Shown: piece after piece, positions 7,604-14,701 of the stretch
Position numbering within the stretch: the stretch's first letter is position 1
Layout: each line of letters starts with the position of its first letter
Source of the DNA: an uncultured Clostridia bacterium
GTDB lineage: Bacteria > Bacillota > Clostridia > Monoglobales > Monoglobaceae
Direction of reading: 5' to 3'
DNA length: 55,419 nt
Assembly (NCBI GenBank): GCA_934463175.1
Contig: CAKSIW010000007.1
Span: 1-55,419, forward strand
Notes under the pieces: generated by a model
The model's database searches: none
Told to the model about the DNA's origin: nothing
The model's input: the letters and a program-made list of their open reading frames with translations, nothing else
Program-made: the position numbers and the translations under genes

Positions 7604-7782
7604 ATGAAAGGAGTTTTTTATGTAGAAATAGAAAAACGCAAGGATGTTTGTGTGGTTAATCTTTTACAGGTGTATAAGTAAAATCTGGTCAGTCATTCAT
7701 CGCGCAGATAATCTCGGGCGGAATATGCATGATTGTTGCTTTGTATTGGATTTCGTATATGTTTTTGAGGAAAAAATACTGA
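7604..7782 (+). pseudogene. Possible frameshifted small membrane protein gene
   Basis: An ATG at 7604 opens 25 codons (MKGVFYVEIEKRKDV...) ending at a stop at 7679-7681. In the -1 frame, directly from 7678, the reading continues through a hydrophobic segment (about GGICMIVALYWISYMFL) and a basic tail RKKY to a stop at 7780-7782. Joined, these give a protein of about 59 residues with a soluble N-terminus and one membrane helix. Either the gene is broken by one base or these are two unrelated short frames. I do not recognise a family. A bidirectional terminator follows at once. Confidence 0.3.
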
Positions 7783-7790
7783 CAGAAGAA

Positions 7791-7826
7791 ACAGACCTCT
7801 TCTTAATCGGCAGAGGTCTGTTTTTT
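7791..7826. terminator. Bidirectional terminator
   Basis: ACAGACCTCT (7791-7800) and AGAGGTCTGT (7812-7821) pair perfectly and are followed by a T run. On the minus strand the stem overlaps the stop codon of the acyltransferase-like gene. Confidence 0.8.
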
Positions 7827-8345
7827 CAGGATTCTCCACACTCTTTCCCTGTTATATCTCTGAATGATTACAAACTGCATATCAAACACCGATGCTGCGG
7901 CAGATGTCAGCAGAAAAGCCATCCTGCCGCCGAGCATTCCCGAAAGCATAATCGGTGCATAACTCAGCACGACCATAATCATATGCCCGATTAAAGCGTC
8001 GGTCATGTGATGAAGCAGCTCGGCATATGAGTTTTCCCTGAGCGAAAAAAGCTGCGGCTTATACGTCGGTGCATATTTCTTCCACCTTCCGACTCTGATT
8101 TTTTTATACAGCATTCTTTCCGCACGGCACAGCCTGATGAAATGGGAATCCGCATAGGTTCTGTTCTTGCGGAAGGCAGTGACCGCGCATGCCGTCAAAA
8201 ACCTCATTGCAAAGTGAAAAAAGGTTGTGAAAAACGTCACTTCAAGCGAAAACAGAACATCTGAGGGAAAGCTTCTTTGCAGAAAAAGGCAGACCGCCCC
8301 TCCGCCAAGGGATATTACCGTTCCGAGTGCCACCGTTTTTTTCAT
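7803..8345 (-). CDS. CrtO-like (glycosyl-diaponeurosporenoate acyltransferase family) membrane protein
   Basis: This 180-residue protein has hydrophobic segments at the N-terminus (about 5-45) and in the second half (about 108-155). The central motif RxxRWKKYAP and the C-terminal QRYNRERVWRIL resemble staphyloxanthin acyltransferase CrtO and its many relatives in non-pigmented Firmicutes. No carotenoid gene is nearby, so an acyl transfer to another lipid or envelope glycan is as likely. The ATG at 8345 follows GAGGAGAG and is preferred over a longer frame whose upstream part has no protein character. The family call is from memory of motifs and is moderate. Confidence 0.55.
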   Translation of the reverse strand: MKKTVALGTVISLGGGAVCLFLQRSFPSDVLFSLEVTFFTTFFHFAMRFLTACAVTAFRKNRTYADSHFIRLCRAERMLYKKIRVGRWKKYAPTYKPQLFSLRENSYAELLHHMTDALIGHMIMVVLSYAPIMLSGMLGGRMAFLLTSAAASVFDMQFVIIQRYNRERVWRILKKQTSAD

Positions 8346-8453
8346 TTTCTCTCCTCCTCTGCTCCTCTCAGCCAAGCATATCATATTTTTCTTTGCTGTG
8401 CAACAATAAATTCGGGGATTTTTGACATTTTTAAATATTTTTTCAAAAAACTC

Positions 8454-8482
8454 TTGACAAACAAAAAAAGCTGTGTTATCAT
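8454..8482 (+). promoter_or_regulatory. Promoter of the ammonium transporter gene
   Basis: TTGACA (8454-8459), a 17-bp spacer and TATCAT (8477-8482). The start site falls near 8489, just before a terminator-like hairpin and about 107 bp ahead of the coding start. Confidence 0.65.
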
Positions 8483-8499
8483 AATGGCATATTAGCAAA

Positions 8500-8530
8500 G
8501 ACGCTACGGATTTCCGCAGCGTCTTTTTTT
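8500..8530 (+). terminator. Attenuator-like terminator in the amt leader
   Basis: GACGCT (8500-8505) and AGCGTC (8518-8523) close a stem that contains an inner CGG/CCG helix, followed by seven T. It lies between promoter and gene, so it should stop most transcripts unless relieved. Two further small hairpins follow (CGGC/GCCG near 8539-8551 and GCCG/CGGC near 8562-8574) before the GGGAGG ribosome-binding site. The antitermination mechanism is not visible. Confidence 0.65.
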
Positions 8531-8595
8531 ATTTAATCGGCACAATGCCGAAATAAACTTTGCCGCATGACGGCATATTATGGGAGGTTGTTTGT

Positions 8596-10320
8596 ATGAC
8601 AAGCACAATAGCGGATTTTGTAACAAGTAACATCTTCGGAGTCTGGTTTCTCATCGGAGCCGCGCTGGTTTTCTGGATGCAGGCAGGCTTTGCCATGGTT
8701 GAAACAGGCTTCACGAGAGCCAAGAATGCCGGAAACATCATCATGAAGAACCTCATGGACTTCTGTATCGGAACAGTTGTGTTCATCATCATAGGCTTCA
8801 GTCTGTTCCTCGGCGAGGATCTTGTGGGTCTCATCGGAAAACCGGGCTTTGACATTTTCACGGCATATTCCGAGTTTGACTGGTCAAACTTTGTGTTTAA
8901 CCTTGTTTTCTGTGCAACAGCGGCAACAATTGTTTCGGGTGCAATGGCAGAAAGAACAAAATTTCTTTCATACTGCATATATTCCGCAGTTATTTCAGCC
9001 TTCATCTATCCGATTGAAGCTCACTGGATTTGGGGCGGCGGCTGGCTCAGTCAAATCGGCTTCCACGATTTTGCAGGCTCATGTGCAATACATATGGTCG
9101 GCGGAATCTCGGCATTAATCGGTGCAAAGCTTCTCGGTCCGCGTATCGGGAAATTCACAAAGGATAAAAACGGAAAGGTTGTCAAGGTCAATGCGTTCCC
9201 GGGTCACAACCTCACAGTCGGTGCTCTCGGCGTGTTCATTCTCTGGCTCGGCTGGTATGGCTTCAACGGTGCCGCAGCAACAAGCGTTGAACAGCTCGGT
9301 TCAATCTTTGTGACAACCACGATTGCCCCTGCTGTTGCAACGGTTGCCTGTATGATATTCACATGGATAAAATACGGCAAGCCTGATGTTTCAATGTGTC
9401 TCAATGCCTCGCTTGCAGGTCTTGTCGGAATTACGGCAGGCTGTGATGTGACCGATGTTGTCGGTTCACTCGTAATCGGCACTGTTTCGGGACTTTTGGT
9501 TGTGTTCGGCGTTTGGCTGCTTGACCACAAGCTTCACATTGATGACCCTGTCGGCGCGGTTGCTGTTCACTGCCTGAACGGTATCTGGGGAACAATTGCA
9601 GTCGGTCTTTTCGCAACAACCTCAGCTCCTTCATCAGAGCTGACAGGCTTGTTCTATGGCGGCGGCTTCTCGCTTCTCGGCTTGCAGCTTGTCGGAATTT
9701 TATCGGTTGCCGCATGGACAGCAGTGACAATCACAATCACATTCTTAATCATCAAAGCAACGGTCGGTCTCAGAGTCACCGCCGAAGAGGAAATCACAGG
9801 TCTTGACGCGACAGAGCACGGTCTGCCCAGTGCATATGCAGACTTTATGCCCGCAATTGACAGCACTGCTGCCGATTTTGAAATTCCGATGGGTTCGGCG
9901 GATATTGACGAGGCGGTTCCCGTTGTTGTCAAGAGCGAGGATAAAAAGCCTGTCGGCAGCGATGTCAAGATGACAAAGATTGAAATTGTCATCAAGCAGG
10001 AGAGATTTGAAAAGCTTAAAGCTGCAATGATGCAAATCGGTATCACAGGCATGACCGTGACACACGTTTTGGGCTGCGGCGCGCAGAAGGGCAAGCCCGA
10101 ATACTACCGCGGTGTCATCAACGAAGCAACCCTGCTTCCTAAGATTCAGGTTGAAATCGTTGTCTGCAAGGTTCCTGTCAAAACCGTTATTGAAACCGCT
10201 AAGAAGGTTCTCTACACCGGACACATCGGCGACGGTAAAATATTTGTTTATGACGTTGAAAATGTCATTAAGGTCAGAACAGGCGAGGAAGGCTTTGACG
10301 CTCTTCAGGACGTTGAATAA
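8596..10320 (+). CDS. amt: Ammonium transporter fused to a PII domain
   Basis: Residues 1 to about 400 form an Amt/Rh ammonium channel with about 11 membrane helices. Family motifs include NAGNIIMKN, AMAERTKF and the DDPVGAVAVHCLNGIWG segment with one of the pore histidines. After a linker of about 60 residues, residues 459-574 form a complete GlnB/GlnK PII domain. It has the T-loop EYYRG (the tyrosine can be uridylylated in other PII proteins) and the HIGDGKIFV loop near the nucleotide site. Fusion would tether the usual GlnK gate to the channel in cis. The ATG at 8596 has GGGAGG before it; an upstream in-frame start lacks one. Expression is preceded by an attenuator-like hairpin. Confidence 0.95.
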   Translation: MTSTIADFVTSNIFGVWFLIGAALVFWMQAGFAMVETGFTRAKNAGNIIMKNLMDFCIGTVVFIIIGFSLFLGEDLVGLIGKPGFDIFTAYSEFDWSNFVFNLVFCATAATIVSGAMAERTKFLSYCIYSAVISAFIYPIEAHWIWGGGWLSQIGFHDFAGSCAIHMVGGISALIGAKLLGPRIGKFTKDKNGKVVKVNAFPGHNLTVGALGVFILWLGWYGFNGAAATSVEQLGSIFVTTTIAPAVATVACMIFTWIKYGKPDVSMCLNASLAGLVGITAGCDVTDVVGSLVIGTVSGLLVVFGVWLLDHKLHIDDPVGAVAVHCLNGIWGTIAVGLFATTSAPSSELTGLFYGGGFSLLGLQLVGILSVAAWTAVTITITFLIIKATVGLRVTAEEEITGLDATEHGLPSAYADFMPAIDSTAADFEIPMGSADIDEAVPVVVKSEDKKPVGSDVKMTKIEIVIKQERFEKLKAAMMQIGITGMTVTHVLGCGAQKGKPEYYRGVINEATLLPKIQVEIVVCKVPVKTVIETAKKVLYTGHIGDGKIFVYDVENVIKVRTGEEGFDALQDVE

Positions 10321-10328
10321 AACGATTT

Positions 10329-10368
10329 ACATGCAAAAAGCGCAGCATATGCTGTGCTTTTTGCATGT
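10329..10368. terminator. Bidirectional terminator (40-nt near-perfect palindrome)
   Basis: The stem arms match at 19 of 20 positions and contain internal A and T runs, so the hairpin can end transcription from both amt (plus) and proB (minus). Confidence 0.9.
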
Positions 10369-11166
10369 TCATTTCCCTTTAAACAGAGTTCCCACAAACT
10401 CCCGTCCCTCTGTTATGTCATACAGCACCGACGGATTTTTTCCGTTTGCAATGATTGTGTCCGTTCCCTGTGCCGTTGCAAGCTTTGCCGCTCTGAGCTT
10501 TGTCTGCATTCCGCCCGTGCCGCGTCTTGAGCCTGCACCTCCCGCAAACGAAAACATTTTTTCATCAATGCTTTTAACTCTCCTTATCAGCTTTGCATTC
10601 TCCGTCAATCTCGGGTCGCCGTCATAAAACCCGTCAATGTCGGAAAAAATAACCAGCCTTTGCGCCTTGCACAAAACAGCGACAACTGCGGACAGCATAT
10701 CGTTGTCGCCGAACACACGGTTTTCCGATTCAATCTCTGTGTAGCTCACCGAATCATTCTCGTTCACAACCGGAATAATGCCCATTTCCAGCAGTGCGTC
10801 AAAGGTGTTAATCAGGTTTTCCTTCTTTTCCTCCACCTCAATGTCGTCCGCATTCAAAAGAATCTGTGCGGTTGTCTTGTCATAATCTCCGAAAAACCTG
10901 TCGTAAAGATACATAATACTGCATTGTCCGACCGCCGCTGCCGCTTGCTTCATGCGCATTGTCCGCGGGCGTTCCTTCAGATTCAGCTTGTTTGAGCCTA
11001 TGGCAATCGCGCCCGATGAAACAAGTATAATCTCATATCCGAGATTCTGAATGTCGGAAAGCACGCAGGTCAGAGCGTCAAATGCGCGCAGATTGTTTTT
11101 TCCCATGTCGTTCGTCAGCGTCGATGTTCCGACCTTGACAACAATTCTGTTTCTGTATAGACTCAT
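10369..11166 (-). CDS. proB: Glutamate 5-kinase without PUA domain
   Basis: This enzyme phosphorylates glutamate to glutamyl-5-phosphate, the first step of proline synthesis. The amino-acid-kinase fold is clear: VVKVGTSTL at the start, SSGAIAIG, NENDSVS and the GTGGMQTKLRAA segment. At 265 residues it lacks the C-terminal PUA domain of the E. coli enzyme (367), which is common in Firmicutes. proA is not adjacent. The ATG at 11166 follows GGAGGTG. A GTG at 11172 overlaps the preceding stop and is less likely. The gene is coupled to the editing-domain gene upstream. Confidence 0.93.
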   Translation of the reverse strand: MSLYRNRIVVKVGTSTLTNDMGKNNLRAFDALTCVLSDIQNLGYEIILVSSGAIAIGSNKLNLKERPRTMRMKQAAAAVGQCSIMYLYDRFFGDYDKTTAQILLNADDIEVEEKKENLINTFDALLEMGIIPVVNENDSVSYTEIESENRVFGDNDMLSAVVAVLCKAQRLVIFSDIDGFYDGDPRLTENAKLIRRVKSIDEKMFSFAGGAGSRRGTGGMQTKLRAAKLATAQGTDTIIANGKNPSVLYDITEGREFVGTLFKGK

Positions 11167-11168
11167 GC

Positions 11169-11708
11169 TCACACCTCCGCAAAAATCGGTTTGTGCTTTG
11201 CAAACGGCAAAAGCTTATCTGTGACATCGCGAGTGTGCAGCTTCATATACCCCGTTGTTGTGCCGTCACTGCAGCCGTAGTATTCCTCGTTTGTAACCTC
11301 CCTGTCAATGACAATTCCGACCTTTCCCGTGCTGTCCTTCAATGCACTGAACACCGTTGCCGCGCCGATTTTTGTGCCGAGCAGCTTTTCCATCAAATCC
11401 GCAGGCGCAAACGACACTCTCGAAACCGACATTGCACTGCTGAAATTCTTTGAGCTGAACGGCTTATCTCCCTTTGTGATGAAAAGATAAAACTCCGTCT
11501 GCTGTCTGTTGCACAGAAACAGCGTCTTGACCATGTTCATATCAAGCTTTTGATTAATTGCGACGCAGTCCTCCATTGTTATCGCCTCATCGGTTTCAAC
11601 GCGCTCAAACGGAATTTCAAGGGCTTCAAGTGCCTCATACGCCATTTTTTGCAGCTCCGTTTCAAACTCCTCCGGCGCGTCCGTGAAAATCTCACTCACA
11701 TAAAACAT
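11169..11708 (-). CDS. YbaK/ProX-type aminoacyl-tRNA editing domain protein
   Basis: This 179-residue stand-alone editing domain resembles YbaK/EbsC, which removes mischarged amino acids (for example Cys or Ala) from tRNA-Pro. Characteristic parts are the central segment around MVKTLFLCNRQQTEFYLFITKGDK with its lysine, and IGAATVFSALKDSTGKVGIVID toward the end. It overlaps or abuts proB, so a proline enzyme and a proline-tRNA proofreader are probably co-expressed. A second member of the same superfamily is at 27622-28110; the two differ strongly in sequence. Substrate specificity cannot be read from sequence. Confidence 0.85.
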   Translation of the reverse strand: MFYVSEIFTDAPEEFETELQKMAYEALEALEIPFERVETDEAITMEDCVAINQKLDMNMVKTLFLCNRQQTEFYLFITKGDKPFSSKNFSSAMSVSRVSFAPADLMEKLLGTKIGAATVFSALKDSTGKVGIVIDREVTNEEYYGCSDGTTTGYMKLHTRDVTDKLLPFAKHKPIFAEV

Positions 11709-11831
11709 ATATTTCTCCTCCGTCTCTTGACTTTTTCTCCAACCTATTGTATCATAAACTTATCATTTACAAAAGCGAATGTTTTTCATATTATACATTA
11801 CATTTTGGAATAGATTGGAGATGACGGCAAT

Positions 11832-12701
11832 ATGGATATGAACATTTCAAAATATATGGCATTTGTCACTGCCGCGGAATACGGAAGCTTCACCAAAGCT
11901 GCCGAGATACTGAACTATTCCCAGTCCGCGGTCAGCCGAATGATATGCGGCATTGAGAAGGAATGGTGTGTCACCCTCCTTGAACGCGGAAAATCGGGGG
12001 TCAAGCTCACCTCCGACGGGTTAACCCTGCTTCCGTATGCAAAAAAGCTGTGCGGCGAATATCAAAGGCTTCAGTCACAGGTTGACGCACTGAACGGACT
12101 GCAAACGGGAATTATCAGAATCGGAACGTTTTCGAGCGTTGCAACACACTGGCTGCCGAATATAATTAAAAGATTTCAAGCGGACTTTCCGAACATTGAT
12201 TATGAGCTGCTGCTTGGCGACTACACCGAAATCGAGGCTCTGATTTCCGAAGGAAAAGCCGACTGCGGCTTTCTGCGTATGCCTGCCGCAACAGAGCTGA
12301 ATGTCACATTTCTGGAACAGGACCGTTTTCTTGCCGTTCTTCCCGAAAATCACCGTCTTGCAGAAAAAAAATCGGTTTCCGCTGCCGAGCTGTGCTGTGA
12401 GCCTTTTTTAATGCTGCAAAGAGGCGCAAACGCCGAGGTTGCGGAAATATTCAGACGCAGCGGTCTTTCGCCTCAGGTTCGTTTCACCGCGTGGGACGAC
12501 TATGCAATCATGTCAATGGTTGAAAACGGACTCGGCGTGAGCATTCTGCCCGAGCTTGTTCTGAAACGCATTCCATACCGCGTGGCACTCAGACCGCTTG
12601 ATGTTCCGTCATACAGAAGCATTGGCTTTGCTGTCCGTGACAAAAAAATCTCCTCTCTTGCAGTGAAAAAGTTCACCGAATATTTAAGCTACCGGCACTG
12701 A
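11832..12701 (+). CDS. LysR-family transcriptional regulator
   Basis: This 289-residue protein has the LysR layout: an N-terminal helix-turn-helix (SFTKAAEILNYSQSAVSRMI, about residues 20-39) and a substrate-binding domain from about residue 90 to the end. It is divergent from the editing-protein/proB operon across about 120 bp, so that operon is a plausible target. The usual co-inducer pocket cannot be assigned. A terminator hairpin follows 12 bp after the stop codon. Confidence 0.95.
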   Translation: MDMNISKYMAFVTAAEYGSFTKAAEILNYSQSAVSRMICGIEKEWCVTLLERGKSGVKLTSDGLTLLPYAKKLCGEYQRLQSQVDALNGLQTGIIRIGTFSSVATHWLPNIIKRFQADFPNIDYELLLGDYTEIEALISEGKADCGFLRMPAATELNVTFLEQDRFLAVLPENHRLAEKKSVSAAELCCEPFLMLQRGANAEVAEIFRRSGLSPQVRFTAWDDYAIMSMVENGLGVSILPELVLKRIPYRVALRPLDVPSYRSIGFAVRDKKISSLAVKKFTEYLSYRH

Positions 12702-12710
12702 CACAAAAAG

Positions 12711-12735
12711 AGGAGGGCATTCCCTCCTCCTTTGC
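12711..12735. terminator. Terminator between LysR gene and lipoprotein gene
   Basis: GAGGAGGG and CCCTCCTC form an 8-bp GC-rich stem with A residues before and T residues after it. It can serve the two converging genes. Confidence 0.85.
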
Positions 12736-12750
12736 ATTTTCCGCGGTCTT

Positions 12751-13365
12751 TTACTGTTTCACTTTTTCCATCACATTAAAATACAGTTTTTTGTCTACTA
12801 AAAGTATGGGATAATCCGTACCTTTATAATGCAGCCAGAAAATGTCATCTTTAAGATGATATTCTCCCTCAAATGTTCTTAAGTCAACAATTTCACCGTT
12901 GGTTATATAAATTTGCATATCATCAAGCTTATATGTTCCGCTGTCATTTAACACAAGATCTAACTTTTTGACAAGCATTGACGACGGATCAACGATTTCG
13001 TAATTTGCAGTAAAGGATTGATTTGAACGACCTTTTTCGTCAAAAGAAACCTCTAAACCGTATTTAGTATCTTTTTCAAAGCTACAGCTCAGATTTGTTT
13101 TGTAATAGAAATCTCCGCTTTTTGCAAAAATTTCTTCAGAAGAACTGTTGGGCTGCGATAAAACAAGTCCGCCCATCAAGTCTGTTTTATACGAACCGTT
13201 TGCGTCAGGCTCTTTGTCATATGTACCGTTTTCATTTAAGTGGTATGTATTATTTAAAAACATACTGAAGCTTTTATATGTTCCTTTTGTTTTTTCGCCG
13301 TTTTCACAGGCACAAAGACTTAAAAGCATTGCAAACGATAACAGTATAGAATAAATTTTTTTCAT
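12751..13365 (-). CDS. Putative lipoprotein, possibly phase-variable
   Basis: This 204-residue protein has a lipoprotein signal peptide: a basic start (MKK), a hydrophobic stretch and the lipobox L17-C18-A19-C20, so C20 should be lipidated after cleavage. The mature part has repeated short motifs around NGTY, NGSY and SGTY that suggest beta-strand repeats. I recognise no named family. GGAAAGGA precedes the ATG. No consensus promoter is evident in the 80 bp between the start and the left recombination site. The nearest promoter lies inside the invertible segment and points away in this copy, so the gene is predicted silent here unless a weak upstream promoter exists. Confidence 0.8.
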   Translation of the reverse strand: MKKIYSILLSFAMLLSLCACENGEKTKGTYKSFSMFLNNTYHLNENGTYDKEPDANGSYKTDLMGGLVLSQPNSSSEEIFAKSGDFYYKTNLSCSFEKDTKYGLEVSFDEKGRSNQSFTANYEIVDPSSMLVKKLDLVLNDSGTYKLDDMQIYITNGEIVDLRTFEGEYHLKDDIFWLHYKGTDYPILLVDKKLYFNVMEKVKQ

Positions 13366-13446
13366 TTTTAAATCCTTTCCGTGACAAATTATTTATGCAA
13401 AAAAGCGTGCATTTTCCCGGCTTCCTGCGCAAACAAAAATACACAC

Positions 13447-13470
13447 ACCACATAATCGGTATTATGTGGT
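13447..13470 (+). repeat. Left recombination site of invertible segment
   Basis: The core is CCACATAA-TCGGTA-TTATGTGG (13448-13469): two perfect 8-bp arms around a 6-bp asymmetric spacer, the size used by Xer-type tyrosine recombinases. The arms extend by one more base pair on each side. The site at 13719-13740 has the same arms, with one base changed, and the reverse-complement spacer, so the two sites are in inverted orientation. Confidence 0.8.
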
Positions 13471-13552
13471 TGCAGACAGTGTAAAAAGTGAGAAATTTAA
13501 TTCCCTTCACTCTTTACACTCAAAAAACACATCAATAAAGCACGGCTTTCAA

Positions 13553-13591
13553 ACCATTGAAAGCGTTAAAATTTCAATGGTTCTGTTTTTT
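13553..13591 (+). terminator. Terminator inside invertible segment
   Basis: ACCATTGAAA (13553-13562) and TTTCAATGGT (13572-13581) pair perfectly, followed by TCTG and six T (13586-13591). After inversion it would face the recombinase side and insulate the lipoprotein promoter from read-through. Confidence 0.75.
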
Positions 13592-13654
13592 GTTCCCTCA
13601 TTTAGACTGAAAAATAACGATTATGACAAAATAATTAATTTTTTTGCCAAATCA

Positions 13655-13683
13655 TTGACAAAAATTCTTTGAAGTGCTATACT
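13655..13683 (+). promoter_or_regulatory. Promoter inside invertible segment (pointing right here)
   Basis: TTGACA (13655-13660), a 17-bp spacer and TATACT (13678-13683). In this orientation it reads toward the 3' end of the recombinase gene, antisense to it. The transcript would soon meet the right recombination site, whose stem followed by ATTTTT can itself act as a terminator. Confidence 0.85.
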
Positions 13684-13717
13684 AAAAAGCGAAGTTTTAT
13701 GTACTTTAAAATATTTT

Positions 13718-13741
13718 GCCGCATAATACCGATTATGTGGC
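13718..13741 (-). repeat. Right recombination site of invertible segment
   Basis: The core is CCGCATAA-TACCGA-TTATGTGG (13719-13740). The spacer TACCGA is the exact reverse complement of the left spacer TCGGTA, and one arm base differs (G for A). As RNA the site folds into a 10-bp stem with one G-U pair followed by AUUUUU, so it may also stop the antisense transcript before the recombinase gene. Confidence 0.8.
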
Positions 13742-13749
13742 ATTTTTCA

Positions 13750-14589
13750 TCAGCATTGCAGCAAACCAAGCCTTTGCAGCTGCTTTATATGCTCTGTTCC
13801 GCTTTCCATTGTGTAGATGCGGGTTGTTTCAACCGATGAATGACCGAGTATATCTGCAAGCCTTACAATGTCCTTTTGCAAAGAATAGAAAGTCCGTGCA
13901 AACAGATGTCTGAAATTATGGGGGAACACCTTTTTTTTGCTGACTCCGGCAGATTCGCACAGACTTTTTAACATTTTCCATATTGCACAGCGGTCAAGCG
14001 GTCTGCCGCTTCTCGAGATGAACACAGAGCCGCTTTTTATATTTCGGGATTTAATATATTTCTTTAACATTTGGCACAGCTTTTTCGGCAGAAATATTTG
14101 TCTTATCTTTCCTTTGCAGTTTATAACCGCTTGTCCTTGCCTGACAGCTTCACAAGTTACATATTTTATTTCCGACACCCTCACCCCTGTACTTGCTATT
14201 GTCTGCATTAAATAATACAGCCGCTCATTTTTCTTGTTTTTTGCCGCCGCCAACAGCCGTTCGTATTCGGCTTTCGTCAGTTCCTTTGACTTATCCGCAA
14301 ATATTTGTCTCTGGATTTTCAGCGTTTTTATCCTCAAATCGTGCCGACCCGTGAATGCAAAGAACGCATTTACAGATGACAGCATGGAATTTACACTTTT
14401 CACCGCATATCTTTCACACATTTCTTTTTTGTATTCAATAACAACCGACTTTTCAATCCTCCTGCCCTGCGTCCACTCACAAAACATTCGGACATCACGC
14501 ATATATTTTCCTATCGTATTTTCGCTCCGTTCCGCGTCATGCAGATATAGTTCAAAGCTTTTTAAAATTTCATTTGTAATAGTTTTCAT
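13750..14589 (-). CDS. Tyrosine recombinase (XerC/XerD-like), putative invertase
   Basis: This 279-residue site-specific recombinase has an N-terminal SAM-like core-binding domain (about 1-90) and a C-terminal catalytic domain. All catalytic residues are present: R137, K159, H224 and R227 (HNFR), H250 (LGHSS) and the nucleophile Y259. Its 3' end lies 9 bp from one of two inverted 22-bp sites that bound a promoter-bearing segment, and no phage or conjugative genes are nearby. The best reading is a dedicated invertase for that switch. TATAAT and AAAGGAAG precede the ATG at 14589. It is not the chromosomal dimer resolvase by context, though sequence alone does not exclude that. Confidence 0.92.
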   Translation of the reverse strand: MKTITNEILKSFELYLHDAERSENTIGKYMRDVRMFCEWTQGRRIEKSVVIEYKKEMCERYAVKSVNSMLSSVNAFFAFTGRHDLRIKTLKIQRQIFADKSKELTKAEYERLLAAAKNKKNERLYYLMQTIASTGVRVSEIKYVTCEAVRQGQAVINCKGKIRQIFLPKKLCQMLKKYIKSRNIKSGSVFISRSGRPLDRCAIWKMLKSLCESAGVSKKKVFPHNFRHLFARTFYSLQKDIVRLADILGHSSVETTRIYTMESGTEHIKQLQRLGLLQC

Positions 14590-14701
14590 AATTAAGCTTC
14601 CTTTCAGGTTTTTATTAATATTATACCCGAAATTTCAGCTCTGATGAAGCAGCAATATTATATTTCACCGCACCGATTTGTCCGCCTTGATGTTAAAGCA
14701 C

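Larger units (their letters stand above)
13470..13718. mobile_element. Putative invertible promoter segment
   Basis: About 249 bp lie between the two inverted recombination sites and contain no gene. They hold, left to right: a 13-bp hairpin (13479-13491 with 13507-13519, one mismatch), a plus-strand terminator (13553-13591) and a consensus plus-strand promoter (13655-13683) preceded by an AT-rich tract. Inversion maps position x to 27188 minus x. This would put the promoter at about 13533-13505 on the minus strand, roughly 133 bp from the lipoprotein start codon, and the terminator behind it. The tyrosine recombinase gene lies 9 bp beyond the right site. Confidence 0.75.

Noticed and set aside
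7644..7994. 116-codon plus-strand frame after the XRE gene
   Set aside because: It runs through a strong bidirectional terminator and into the antisense of the acyltransferase-like gene, and has no ribosome-binding site. The -1 neighbour frame has the better membrane-helix pattern.
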